Part shown: positions 9,716 through 17,492 of the stretch, piece by piece | How positions within the stretch are numbered: position 1 is the first letter of the stretch | Layout of the letters: each line of letters starts with the position of its first letter | Assembly (NCBI GenBank): GCA_017935675.1 | Contig: JAGBHE010000065.1 | Location: 62,001-126,000 of the forward strand | Length of the DNA stretch: 64,000 nt | Direction: 5' to 3' | DNA from: Clostridia bacterium | GTDB taxonomy: Bacteria; Bacillota; Clostridia; UBA1381 | Translations under genes and position numbers: made by a program | Notes under the pieces: generated by a model | Told to the model about the DNA's origin: nothing | What the model saw: only the letters and a program-made list of their open reading frames with translations | Database searches by the model: none

Positions 9716-9745
9716 ATTGTATGATTTTGCCGGCTTTTTGCATGA
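9716..9745 (-). promoter_or_regulatory. Weak candidate sigma-E promoter reading out of the left end
   Basis: On the minus strand CATACAAT (9716-9723) matches the sigma-E -10 consensus fully. The upstream TCATGCA (9739-9745, 15-bp spacer) matches the -35 poorly. It would transcribe from the element into the spoIVA 3' segment, the lipoprotein gene and spoIIP. An 8-base match in AT-rich DNA could be chance. Confidence 0.25.
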
Positions 9746-9792
9746 TTTTTAAATATATTTCAATAAAATTAATTATTTTTAAATTATTATAC

Positions 9793-9820
9793 TTGAAATT
9801 ATAATAATTTGTGGTATAAT
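9793..9820 (+). promoter_or_regulatory. Promoter for the COG1672-type ATPase gene
   Basis: TTGAAA at 9793-9798 and TATAAT at 9815-9820 have a 16-bp spacer. The predicted transcript starts with the structured repeat at 9812-9960 before the coding region at 9981. A second TATAAT, at 9939-9944 inside the repeated sequence, lacks a good -35. Confidence 0.5.
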
Positions 9821-9960
9821 ATTCTCATAGGAGCTTTGCTTCGAGCCGTATTTTACGGCTTGCAAAATTTCATTTTGCCTATGAGAATATTGACGGCTGC
9901 GTAAAAATGCCCTTGCGAGCAAGCATTTTTACTTATGGTATAATATTCTCATAGGAGCTT
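9812..9960 (+). repeat. Structured leader repeat, copy 1
   Basis: A unit of about 124 bp flanked by a perfect 25-bp direct repeat (9812-9836 and 9936-9960) that includes TATAAT. Inside are three hairpins: GCCGTATTTTACGGC; GCAAAATTTCATTTTGC; and a long one with arms GTAAAAATGC (9901-9910) and GCATTTTTAC (9923-9932). An outer inverted pair, AATATTCTCATAGG and CCTATGAGAATATT (ending at 9891), encloses the first two. A diverged copy lies in opposite orientation at 18931-19057. Both copies sit between a promoter and the first gene of an operon, so they would be 5' leader RNA. Confidence 0.8.
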
Positions 9961-9980
9961 AATCGGAAGGAGCAGTATTT

Positions 9981-11363
9981 ATGTTTATAGACAGAGAAAA
10001 TGAGATGCAAACCTTAGAGAGTGAGTATGCCCGCCAAGGTTCATCGCTTGTTATAATGTACGGTCGCCGCAGAGTAGGTAAAACTACGCTTATCTCCGAG
10101 TTTATCAAAAATAAAAATGCTCTGTTCTTCTTGGCGAGTGAAGAGGCAGAAGTGCAGAACAGAATGGTATTCAAGAATAAAGCGGCAGACTTTATAGGAA
10201 GCGAGCTTTTAAAAAATGCAAAGGTTTCGGATTGGGATACAATCTTTAAAGCGATAATGGAAACGAGCTTTACCCGGAAACCAATAATAGTTATAGACGA
10301 ATTTCAGTATCTCGGAAAATCTAATCCGGCATTTCCATCTGTTTTTCAGCGCATATGGGAGGAACACCTGAAAAGTAAAGCTGTTATGGTTATTCTTTGC
10401 GGCTCGCTCATATCCATGATGAAATCGCAAACGCTTGATTATTCAAGTCCGCTGTATGGCAGACGAACTGCGCAGATAAGATTGAAACCGCTTTCTTTTA
10501 AATACTACAAGAAATTTTTCCCGCAAAAAAAAGAAAAAGATTTAATCCCTATGTATGCGGTAACAGGAGGTATACCTAAATATATAGAACTGTTTTCAGA
10601 CAGTGATGATGTTTTCACGTCTATTGAAAGATGCGTGCTAAATCCATCAGGCTATTTGTATGATGAGCCGCATTTTTTGCTTCAACAGGAGGTTTCTGAA
10701 ATTGGAAGTTATTTTTCAATAATAAAAGCGATTGCCGCAGGGAACACCAAGCTTTCCGCAATATCGGCTGTACTCGAAATAAAGGCAACCGGCTTGACAA
10801 AATATTTAAAAACGCTTATAGATTTAGATGTTTTGGAGCGTGAAGTGCCGGTCACGGAAGATAATCCCGAAAAGAGTAAAAAGGGACTTTATAAAATCAA
10901 AGATAACTACATCAGATTTTGGTTTGCCTTTGTTTATCCGAATATGAGCTTTATCGAAAGCGGAAACAGTGAGATTGTAATAAATAAAATACGAAGAGAC
11001 TTAAATTCAAGGCAGGTATCATATGTTTATGAAGATATATGCAGAGAAAAAATGTGGGATATGAACGTATCGGGTGTATGGCCCTTCAACTTCACTAAAT
11101 TAGGAAGATATTGGAATAATAAAGATGAGATTGATATTGCCGCTGTTGATACCGAGGGCAATAACCTGATATTAGGTGAATGTAAGTATTGGAGCGAACC
11201 TGTCGGTATTAACATCTTGACTGCACTTGAAGAAAAAGCGGCAAGCGTAGATTGGAAAAAAGGCAGCCGTAATGTCCATTATGTTATATTTTCTGCATCC
11301 GGTTTTACACCCGAACTCACAAAGCTTGCCCGCAGCAGACCTGATGTTGTGCTTGCAGAGTAA
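9981..11363 (+). CDS. COG1672-type ATPase with C-terminal nuclease-like domain
   Basis: A 460-residue P-loop ATPase. Walker A is GRRRVGKTT near residue 29 and Walker B is IIVIDEFQYL near residue 102. A winged-helix region follows (about 230-290). The C-terminal part resembles DUF234, with DEIDIAAVD and LGECKYW (near residues 390-405) forming an E/D...ExK pattern like PD-(D/E)XK nucleases. The biological role of this family is unsettled; defence or toxin-like functions are often suggested. GGAAGGAG lies just upstream of the ATG at 9981. It is transcribed alone behind a long structured leader and ends at a terminator shared with the recombinase gene. Confidence 0.8.
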   Translation: MFIDRENEMQTLESEYARQGSSLVIMYGRRRVGKTTLISEFIKNKNALFFLASEEAEVQNRMVFKNKAADFIGSELLKNAKVSDWDTIFKAIMETSFTRKPIIVIDEFQYLGKSNPAFPSVFQRIWEEHLKSKAVMVILCGSLISMMKSQTLDYSSPLYGRRTAQIRLKPLSFKYYKKFFPQKKEKDLIPMYAVTGGIPKYIELFSDSDDVFTSIERCVLNPSGYLYDEPHFLLQQEVSEIGSYFSIIKAIAAGNTKLSAISAVLEIKATGLTKYLKTLIDLDVLEREVPVTEDNPEKSKKGLYKIKDNYIRFWFAFVYPNMSFIESGNSEIVINKIRRDLNSRQVSYVYEDICREKMWDMNVSGVWPFNFTKLGRYWNNKDEIDIAAVDTEGNNLILGECKYWSEPVGINILTALEEKAASVDWKKGSRNVHYVIFSASGFTPELTKLARSRPDVVLAE

Positions 11364-11376
11364 TCTGTATTGAATA

Positions 11377-11413
11377 GAAAATCTCCCTGTCCGGATGAGA
11401 CAAGGAGATTTTC
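11377..11413. terminator. Bidirectional terminator between the ATPase and recombinase genes
   Basis: Arms GAAAATCTCC (11377-11386) and GGAGATTTTC (11404-11413) form a 10-bp stem, extended by GTC/GAC pairing inside. A T-rich run follows on the plus strand and an A-rich one precedes it. The two genes converge here. Confidence 0.75.
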
Positions 11414-11417
11414 ATTT

Positions 11418-13142
11418 TTAGACAGAGTAACAGAGGTCGTAATTAAAAATAAGCTCATATTCCTTCACAGACCTTGAGTTGCCGCCGCGGGTTTGAGCGA
11501 TACTGCCGGATGAGAGAAGCAGCCGATGCTCGTTATGGGGCAGACTGTCCTTTTGCCAAGGAATATTTTTCGGCATAAGCTTCAGAAAGATTTTAAGGTC
11601 AATCCGGTTTGGAACATCGCTTTTATAAACAACGATTTTATCAATAAAGCTGTCAATAACATTTTTGCCGAGTTCATCAGAAAAATCCAGTTCATCGGAA
11701 ATAGCAGAGCGGAGATTTTCAATACTTTCTTTAATATTAATTTTTTTTTGCTCTTCTTTATCAAGCCTTGTGAGCTCAGATTTTAATTTTTCAATTTGCT
11801 TATTGAAGCTGTTGTTCCTCTGTTCAAATTCCTCATTTGAAAGTCTGTTGTCCAGGCTTAAATCAAGCAGCTTGTCTTTCTTGGCAATAACAGCGTTAAT
11901 GTCAGAAATAATTTTATGCTTTGATTTAGCAATTGCCTTTTCAGAGCCGTTTTCCTTATAAAGTTCAATAAGCTCACTTACAATAGTTGTTTTCTCGCAT
12001 ACAACCTGATTATATACTTCTCTCATAACAGCGTCAAGCTCTGATGTATAAATAATCGGATTGCGGCATTTATTGCCATTACCGTACTCCTTGCAAGCCC
12101 ACAGTTCCTTATTGCCTGACTTGTATTTGTAGACTGTATGATGATAACAAGTCCCATGCTCACCGCATACAATCCTGCCGGAATACAGATACTTGTTTTG
12201 ATAGCTCGTCTTATTTTCACTTGTCATTTTGCTGCTTCGCTCTTTGAGCTTTCGGTTCGCCTTGTCCCAAAGCTCAGGAGATACAATGGGAGGTACCTTT
12301 TCATTATCCTTATATATAACCCATTCATCAGGGGGGAGGTATTTAACATCATTATGTCTGAAATCAATTTTGTGCGTTTTATGTCCGCAGTAATAGCCTT
12401 TATATTTTGGATTGACCAAAATACCTTTAACAGAAGAAAAAGAAAAAGGATTACCGTTTGTGTTTCTGTAGCCTGAATCGGTAATAGCTTTTGCAATTTT
12501 TCTGACACCCATATTTTCATTTGCGTACAAATCAAAAATCATACGAACCATTTCTGCTTCTTCCGGTACAATAACCAGCTTGCCTTGTTCCTTGCGATAT
12601 CCCCAAATACAATCGTTGCCGAGTACAACCCCTTTATTTATGGATTCTCTGAAGCCAAACTTAACACGCTCCGAGATTTTTCTGGTCTCATCCTGTGCAA
12701 TGCTCGACATAATCGTAAGTCGAAGCTCGGCGTCAGGGTCAAGAGTATTGATGTTATCACTTTCAAAAATAACACCTACGCCGTTTCTTAAAAGCTCTTG
12801 TGTATATGACAAGCTATCTATGGTATTTCTCGCAAATCTTGAAATTTCTTTAGTAAGGATTAAATCAAATTTGTGTGATTTGGCATCGCGTATCATTCTC
12901 AGAAAATTGTCTCTGTTTTTTACTGAGGTTGCCGATATACCTTCGTCAATGTAGCCTCTGATTAAGGTCCAGTTTGAATTCCCGGCAACCAATTCTTCAA
13001 AATGCTTCTGCTGTGCTGATAACGAATGCAATTGCTCGTCCTTGTCTGTTGAAACTCTGGCGTAATATACCACCTTTAAATCAAGATCCGATAATTTTTT
13101 ATTATTTTTTTTGATTTCTTCTCTTATCGTATAAATATCCAT
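11418..13142 (-). CDS. Large serine recombinase (site-specific integrase/excisionase)
   Basis: A 574-residue large serine recombinase that should integrate and excise the element. The N-terminal resolvase domain starts with YYARVSTDKDEQ, whose Ser attacks DNA, followed by the SRFAR and DETRKISERV segments. Next come the recombinase domain (GYRKEQGKLVIVPEEA), a zinc-ribbon region (CGEHGTCYHH...CKEYGNGNKC) and a coiled-coil-rich C-terminal part (about 400-480). This is the SpoIVCA/phiC31 type. AGGAGGG precedes the ATG. It lies 1.7 kb from the left end, 44 bp behind a 53-residue gene likely in the same transcript. It is the only recombinase in the element. Confidence 0.96.
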   Translation of the reverse strand: MDIYTIREEIKKNNKKLSDLDLKVVYYARVSTDKDEQLHSLSAQQKHFEELVAGNSNWTLIRGYIDEGISATSVKNRDNFLRMIRDAKSHKFDLILTKEISRFARNTIDSLSYTQELLRNGVGVIFESDNINTLDPDAELRLTIMSSIAQDETRKISERVKFGFRESINKGVVLGNDCIWGYRKEQGKLVIVPEEAEMVRMIFDLYANENMGVRKIAKAITDSGYRNTNGNPFSFSSVKGILVNPKYKGYYCGHKTHKIDFRHNDVKYLPPDEWVIYKDNEKVPPIVSPELWDKANRKLKERSSKMTSENKTSYQNKYLYSGRIVCGEHGTCYHHTVYKYKSGNKELWACKEYGNGNKCRNPIIYTSELDAVMREVYNQVVCEKTTIVSELIELYKENGSEKAIAKSKHKIISDINAVIAKKDKLLDLSLDNRLSNEEFEQRNNSFNKQIEKLKSELTRLDKEEQKKINIKESIENLRSAISDELDFSDELGKNVIDSFIDKIVVYKSDVPNRIDLKIFLKLMPKNIPWQKDSLPHNEHRLLLSSGSIAQTRGGNSRSVKEYELIFNYDLCYSV

Positions 13143-13186
13143 GAGATGTCCCTCCTGTCAGCAGCCGCGTCATGGCAGGTACACCT

Positions 13187-13348
13187 TCAGCTTGCCGGTT
13201 TCACTAAAATTTCTTTTGCAGTCCGGTACATTTCCTCGGATATCAGCTTTTTATCGAATAATTTCTGATTGACAAACATCTTAAGCTCGTTGTTGAATTG
13301 TTCCCTGTTTTTTCTAAGCGTATCATCTGCTTGTACAGTTTTTGTCAT
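13187..13348 (-). CDS. Small protein upstream of the recombinase, candidate directionality factor
   Basis: A 53-residue, charged, probably helical protein (starts MTKTVQADDTLRKNRE, ends AKEILVKPAS). The start is ATG at 13348, with AGG about 9 bases upstream; the longer frame to 13390 lacks a ribosome site. I do not recognise a named family; the C-terminal half loosely resembles SHOCT-like segments. It lies just upstream of the recombinase in the same direction. In SP-beta and the C. difficile skin element, a small separate protein (SprB, CD1234) switches the serine recombinase to excision. Position and size make this the best candidate for that role here, by inference only. Confidence 0.6.
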   Translation of the reverse strand: MTKTVQADDTLRKNREQFNNELKMFVNQKLFDKKLISEEMYRTAKEILVKPAS

Positions 13349-13371
13349 ATAGAATACCTGCCTTTCAATGC

Positions 13372-13418
13372 GTTTTATGTATTTGTACATAAATATGAAG
13401 GCATTTTAAAAAATATGA
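13372..13418 (-). promoter_or_regulatory. Candidate sigma-E promoters for the 53-residue gene and recombinase
   Basis: Two minus-strand TCATATT -35-like motifs occur: 13412-13418 pairs with CATATTTA (13390-13397) at 14 bp, and 13392-13398 pairs with CATAAAAC (13372-13379) at 12 bp. Each fits the sigma-E pattern only partly. The same TCATATT and a 14-bp spacer occur in the better spoIVA promoter. The DNA is AT-rich, so chance is possible. Confidence 0.35.
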
Positions 13419-13434
13419 ATGATATTTCGTAATT

Positions 13435-13677
13435 TTATTCGGAAGTGTTTTGCAAAGGATGATTTTCGTTTATTATATATCCTCTTGAGTTAAGATAAAT
13501 ATCAATATCATTATTGATGTAATTATGTCCTGTAGTATGCAGAACATCGTAAAATTCGCGAATGTAATCAAATACTCCGTATCTATCGAAAAGCAAGGAA
13601 ACTTCCCGACCGTTTAAATTTCGGTATGTTTTGTAATTTCCCAAGCAAAACACAGTAAATGCCATTTCTTTACTCAT
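13435..13677 (-). CDS. DUF3791 family protein
   Basis: An 80-residue protein with the DUF3791 pattern: VFCLGNYKTYRNLNGREVS, LFDRYGVFDYI, then VLHTTGHNYINNDIDIYL. This family is usually found beside DUF3990 genes in Clostridia, where the pair is suspected to be a toxin-antitoxin-like module; the mechanism is unknown to me. AAGGAG precedes the ATG at 13677. It is last in a three-gene minus-strand run whose first member is a truncated DUF3990 gene. Confidence 0.75.
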   Translation of the reverse strand: MSKEMAFTVFCLGNYKTYRNLNGREVSLLFDRYGVFDYIREFYDVLHTTGHNYINNDIDIYLNSRGYIINENHPLQNTSE

Positions 13678-13689
13678 TGCTAAATCTCC

Positions 13690-13926
13690 TTATACATCCG
13701 GGAACTGAATATTTCCGTATTTTTCTTCCTGCTCAAATAAACTGTACAACATATGTGTGCTATATTGCCAAACCTTGGTTTCTTCATTTTCAAGTGCCGC
13801 ATACAATTTTGAAGAATAGAGTTTTTTTATCGCATCTTCTTCAGAAATGTTTTGCTTTTCAACTATCAATGAAACTAAATCCGTGCTTATATAAGGCATC
13901 ATTGCAATAAATTGTTCCTGTCTCAT
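13690..13926 (-). CDS. Conserved small protein of the DUF3990/DUF3791 locus
   Basis: A 78-residue protein starting MRQEQFIAMMPYISTD and ending near EKYGNIQFPDV. The ATG at 13926 has AGGAGG six bases upstream; a longer frame to 13959 overlaps the upstream gene and is not preferred. I do not recognise a named domain, though proteins of this kind often accompany DUF3791 genes. It lies 12 bp before the DUF3791 gene and 10 bp behind the DUF3990 remnant, so all three were probably one operon. Confidence 0.65.
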   Translation of the reverse strand: MRQEQFIAMMPYISTDLVSLIVEKQNISEEDAIKKLYSSKLYAALENEETKVWQYSTHMLYSLFEQEEKYGNIQFPDV

Positions 13927-13936
13927 AAATATCCTC

Positions 13937-14287
13937 CTATTTGACTTCTTTCGCTTCAATAAAGTTCAAATATTTTAAAATTTCATCGCTATGCAAAGTC
14001 CATTGATCATGTAATACTTCTGTTTTTAATTTCTTAACGGTATACTCTGCATCGTAGGCACCTGTTTCAAATAATCGAATAGATTGATATATGTTATCAT
14101 CTGCAACAGGACCGATATGCATATCTGTTTTGCTATCAATTATATTACCTTTGCGATTATTTACAACAAATAATAACCATTCTTCATCTGCATTATTAAA
14201 TCTTTTTATAGTAAGTTTCTTTTCTGCATTTTCTATATCAAATTCATATATAGACACATAACCTAAATTGACGTTTTTTCTGCGCAT
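13937..14287 (-). pseudogene. DUF3990 protein, N-terminally truncated
   Basis: The 116 codons match the C-terminal half of DUF3990: GYVSIYEFD, EEWLLFVVNNRKG and the IGPVADDNIYQSI segment. DUF3990 proteins normally begin with an ADP-ribosyltransferase-like region (LYHGS...), which is missing. A stop codon lies in frame directly upstream of the ATG at 14287, there is no ribosome-binding site, and the DNA beyond does not restore the domain. It is most likely an inactivated remnant. Another DUF3990 fragment lies at 19171-19302. Confidence 0.65.
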
Positions 14288-14397
14288 TTAAATCAACATT
14301 TTTGTGTGATAAAATTTGTTGTGGTTACGTTAGAAAAGTTTTAGTACTATGCACCGCATTTCATTTTAATATATCACAAATGAGCCGACAGTCATAT

Positions 14398-14874
14398 TTA
14401 TCCTTTACATTGTATTGTTTCAGCAAAGTTGTAAATTTTAATATTTTTTTGCTTTTGTGCATATTTCAGCGTTTGAGCAGCGCCGCCCCAGGAGTATTTA
14501 ACAAAGCATATCATAAATTGAGAGCTTTCAACCATGTACTGATTGCATTTTAGTATCATAAATCTTTTCGGGGTTTTTTCGGAAATAGCGGCAATTAAAA
14601 TATTGTCATAATTCTTGTAATACAGATTTTTATTTTCATTTATTGTGTTTGTCAGATAAGGAATAACAAGATTTAATTGAATATGCGGATACTTCTTTTT
14701 TACTTCTCTGACAGCCCGTGCTGCAAGACTGTCAAAGCTTCCGTAGTTTCCAACCTGGAATTCCGACACATTTTTATTTATTATAAGCTCTTCAATCTTG
14801 CTTGATATTTGACTAAACAGCTTATCACTTTCATATATTTTGCTGTGCCCGGCAAAACAACATACATTTGACAT
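14398..14874 (-). CDS. SLOG-superfamily (DUF1273/YpsA-like) protein
   Basis: A 158-residue protein beginning VCCFAGHSKIYES, close to the CCFTGHR-type opening of DUF1273/YpsA proteins. NYGSFDSLAARAVREVKKKYP matches the second SLOG signature, a Gly-Ser/Asp turn then a helix. SLOG folds bind nucleotides or nucleotide-derived ligands and occur in conflict and stress systems; the ligand here is unknown. TGAGGTG precedes the ATG at 14874. It is divergent from the XRE regulator at 15055, which may control it. Confidence 0.7.
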   Translation of the reverse strand: MSNVCCFAGHSKIYESDKLFSQISSKIEELIINKNVSEFQVGNYGSFDSLAARAVREVKKKYPHIQLNLVIPYLTNTINENKNLYYKNYDNILIAAISEKTPKRFMILKCNQYMVESSQFMICFVKYSWGGAAQTLKYAQKQKNIKIYNFAETIQCKG

Positions 14875-15054
14875 TTTATTTTCACCTCATACTAAAATAT
14901 AAAAACACTTCTTTTAATTGTAAATGCAAACAATTTAATTGTATTATATCACATATTAAACAAAAATGCAATCATTTTATTCTCTTTTAAGAAAATATTG
15001 ATTGTCGATAATGATATTAATTTGGAATATAATATATTACAGAGGTGAGAGTGG
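14875..15054. promoter_or_regulatory. Divergent control region between SLOG-like and XRE genes
   Basis: This 180-bp AT-rich gap serves two divergent genes. A palindrome AATTGT-N8-ACAATT at 14916-14935 lies on the SLOG-gene side and could be the regulator's operator. TATAAT at 15028-15033 lies 22 bp before the XRE start, but no good -35 is visible. Confidence 0.35.
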
Positions 15055-15282
15055 ATGAAAAATAAGAATTTTGATGTCTGGCTTGGTATAGGTCTGAACA
15101 TTTTGCATTATAGAAAGGAACAGGGAATGACACAGATACAGTTAGCGGAGAAATGCGGTATAAGCAGAACATATATGCAGAAAATCGAAACTGCCGCTTG
15201 CTCCTGTACACTTGATACATTGATTGACATAGCGGAAGCTCTTAATGTTCCGCTTAAGAAATTGTTTGAATTTAAGGATTAA
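15055..15282 (+). CDS. XRE-family HTH transcriptional regulator
   Basis: A 75-residue single-domain Cro/CI-type DNA-binding protein. The helix-turn-helix is MTQIQLAEKCGISRTYMQKIE (about residues 25-45), followed by DTLIDIAEALNVPLKKLF. It has no sensor domain, so it is probably a simple repressor of its own promoter or the divergent SLOG-like gene. AGAGGTGAG precedes the ATG. It ends at a terminator shared with the convergent DUF4143 ATPase gene. Confidence 0.88.
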   Translation: MKNKNFDVWLGIGLNILHYRKEQGMTQIQLAEKCGISRTYMQKIETAACSCTLDTLIDIAEALNVPLKKLFEFKD

Positions 15283-15284
15283 AA

Positions 15285-15316
15285 AAGAGAGACTCTTTTT
15301 GATTTAAGTCTCTCTT
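15285..15316. terminator. Bidirectional terminator after the XRE gene
   Basis: Arms AAGAGAGACT (15285-15294) and AGTCTCTCTT (15307-15316) form a perfect 10-bp stem with a 12-nt loop. It lies between two convergent genes. The flanking A-run favours termination of the minus-strand gene. Confidence 0.75.
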
Positions 15317-15323
15317 CAGAATT

Positions 15324-16685
15324 TTACACTGTCATAGTGCCTTCTGCAAGGTCTTTTGCAACAAAGGGGATAAAGTAGAAGGGCACTGTCAAAAGCTTTT
15401 GTTTTTCATTATAATCGTAGTTGTTTTTTGATACTTTTATTGCAAATTCAAACTTGTTATGATTTGAGAATTTTTCAAGTGAGTTCAGCACACCTCTGCC
15501 TTTTTTTACATCTATAGGATACAGCTTGTTGTCTGATTCTATTATAAATTCAAGCTCTGCTGAGGATCTCCCTTTCCAATAGAACAGCTTATGACCTTTT
15601 GCAACAAGCTCGTTTGCAGCAAAATTCTCAAAGAAAATTCCCGATAATGTGTTATCTCTGTCGTTTGAAATGAAAGATGCCGCATTGATTCCGCTTTGAT
15701 ATGAGAACATTCCGATATCGCCGAGGAATAGGCGGAAATTGCTTTCGTTATCGGTCATAAGCGGTGTTGTGATATGTTCTTTTAACTGAAAAGATTGATT
15801 TATAATATGCGCCATTGTCAGCCACTGAACAGATGTTACAAAATCTCTTGTTTTACTCTTTGCTTCAATTAGTCCGGGTGAAAAATTTTTGGATTCTTTA
15901 TTCAGTTCCCTGTAGATGTTGGAGAACAGATTGCGGGAACGAAGAACCGCCTCTCTGCTCGCCTGATACAAGTCCATATCAGAAAGGTAATTGTCGTAAA
16001 GAACCTTTAAAATTTCTCTCGATTCAAAAAGATTATCATCTTCTATATATGTTTCAACTGCTTCCGGCATACCGCCTACAAGTAAATATTTATATACCTG
16101 TTCCAACGCAAGCCGGTGAATTTTCGTATCAAGTGATTTTTTGTTTTCGTATGCTGTTTTTATTGTGTCGTACAGCATTTTATTGCTATTCATCAAAAAT
16201 TCGTCAAAGGTCATAGGATAAACCGTAATCTGATTTATTTTGCCGACAGGGAATAAAAACTTACCGTTTTCACCCATACCTCTTTTGTGAGTTTCCCTTT
16301 GAATTTTAATACGTACCATTGAACCGGTGGCGATAACGGGAATTGTTCTGAAATCCTGGCAAAAATATTTAAGCGATGACACGATATTTGGGCATTCCTG
16401 AACTTCATCAAAAATCAGCAGCGTGTTTTCGGTTATTTTTTTACCTTTAAGCAGAGAAATATATTCTATAATCTTTTCCGCATTTGCCGTTCCGGAACAA
16501 AACTCGCGAATTTCGTCCTCAATCTTGCAGTCAATGTAGATGTAGTTATTTTTATAATAAGCTTCTGCAAACATATCTTTAATAAGGTATGTTTTTCCAA
16601 CCTGCCTTGCACCCCACACGATTAAAGGCTTTCTTCTTTTGTTATTATTCCAATCAATCAGTTTTTGCGTTGCATTTCGTTCCAT
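15324..16685 (-). CDS. AAA_14/DUF4143 ATPase with nuclease-like tail, copy A
   Basis: A 453-residue protein. Walker A is GARQVGKT near residue 25 and Walker B is LLIFDEVQECPN near residue 90. A DUF4143 winged-helix region (around RSRNLFSNIYREL) follows, and the C-terminus has AELEFIIES...YPIDVKKG, a D/E...DxK pattern resembling PD-(D/E)XK nucleases. The physiological role of this family is not established. The start is ATG at 16685 with GGAGG seven bases upstream; the longer frame to 16745 overlaps the promoter. It is monocistronic. Confidence 0.82.
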   Translation of the reverse strand: MERNATQKLIDWNNNKRRKPLIVWGARQVGKTYLIKDMFAEAYYKNNYIYIDCKIEDEIREFCSGTANAEKIIEYISLLKGKKITENTLLIFDEVQECPNIVSSLKYFCQDFRTIPVIATGSMVRIKIQRETHKRGMGENGKFLFPVGKINQITVYPMTFDEFLMNSNKMLYDTIKTAYENKKSLDTKIHRLALEQVYKYLLVGGMPEAVETYIEDDNLFESREILKVLYDNYLSDMDLYQASREAVLRSRNLFSNIYRELNKESKNFSPGLIEAKSKTRDFVTSVQWLTMAHIINQSFQLKEHITTPLMTDNESNFRLFLGDIGMFSYQSGINAASFISNDRDNTLSGIFFENFAANELVAKGHKLFYWKGRSSAELEFIIESDNKLYPIDVKKGRGVLNSLEKFSNHNKFEFAIKVSKNNYDYNEKQKLLTVPFYFIPFVAKDLAEGTMTV

Positions 16686-16716
16686 ATATAAACCTCCGAT
16701 AATATAGGTTATTTCT

Positions 16717-16745
16717 ATTTTACCATAACTCACACTAAATTGCAA
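16717..16745 (-). promoter_or_regulatory. Promoter for the DUF4143 ATPase gene (copy A)
   Basis: On the minus strand TTGCAA (16740-16745) and TAAAAT (16717-16722) are separated by 17 bp, about 30 bp upstream of the ATG at 16685. Nothing else was recognised between 16746 and 16869. Confidence 0.65.
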
Positions 16746-16869
16746 GTATTTTAAAGCATTATTTGCACCTTTTACGAGGTTTTATTTTTAATTATTTGCA
16801 CCTACAGCTTTTTTTATGCGATCGCAAAGTTCATTATAGATAAAAGCATGATCTTTTCCATATCAACAC

Positions 16870-17478
16870 CTACTTTAAATCTTCCGTTTTAAAGGTAGTA
16901 TAGCCCTCGTAGTAATAACTTGTATCAATACCCTTCATATACACTTCACGGCTCTGTATTTTGTCTGTAAGGGCATTTTTGAGTATATGCTTAATCTCAA
17001 TATCTCTGATAGGACTTCTCTCCATAGCAAGGAGATAATCTTCCTTTGAAACCTTGCTCCAATCTACAACCTTGCCCTGTTCCTTTTTCAAGATTAAATC
17101 TAACCAGATACGTGTTGCTCTGCCATTGCCCTCACGGAAAGGATGAGCAATGTTCATTTCAACATATTTTTCAATAATTGTATCAAAATCAGATTGCGGC
17201 ATTTTGTCGATGTTGTCAAGTGCCGCATGCAAATACATAAGCGGAGCAAATCTGAAATTGCCTTTTGCTATATTGACATCTCGCATCTTACCTGCAAAAT
17301 CGTAGATTTCATCAAAAAGATATTTGTGTATGAGTGAAAGACTTTCAAATGTTCCTGCTGTCAGGGTATCAAGATAACCCGATTCAAACAGTTCAAGAGC
17401 TTTCTTTTTACTGATTTTTTCTTCTTCACGGGCAAGGCTAGCTGCATCTGTTATGCCCAATTTATTTTTAAGTGCCAT
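16870..17478 (-). CDS. Fic-domain protein (probable AMP-transferase)
   Basis: A 202-residue Fic protein. The motif HPFREGNGRATR (near residue 113) has the catalytic His and phosphate-binding loop intact, so it should transfer AMP or another nucleotide group to a target protein. I see no internal inhibitory (S/T)xxxE(G/N) helix, which in class I Fic toxins is supplied by a separate antitoxin. TTGGAGG precedes the ATG at 17478. It follows the HipA-like kinase by 14 bp and is the last gene of a three-gene operon. The target is unknown. Confidence 0.88.
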   Translation of the reverse strand: MALKNKLGITDAASLAREEEKISKKKALELFESGYLDTLTAGTFESLSLIHKYLFDEIYDFAGKMRDVNIAKGNFRFAPLMYLHAALDNIDKMPQSDFDTIIEKYVEMNIAHPFREGNGRATRIWLDLILKKEQGKVVDWSKVSKEDYLLAMERSPIRDIEIKHILKNALTDKIQSREVYMKGIDTSYYYEGYTTFKTEDLK

Positions 17479-17492
17479 AAAATAGCCTCCAA

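Noticed and set aside
9402-9743. A free-standing 113-codon gene in place of the spoIVA 3' segment
   Set aside because: The first 24 codons are element DNA with no ribosome site, and the remaining 89 continue spoIVA exactly in frame from the 13-bp repeat.
9817-9891. Invertible promoter between the 14-bp inverted repeats
   Set aside because: The arms are short, the second copy keeps them only partly, and no invertase beside them targets this site. A hairpin in leader RNA is simpler.
16740-16869. A short gene remnant downstream of Fic on the minus strand
   Set aside because: A frame of about 24 codons looks protein-like but has no start, no ribosome site and no family I can name.
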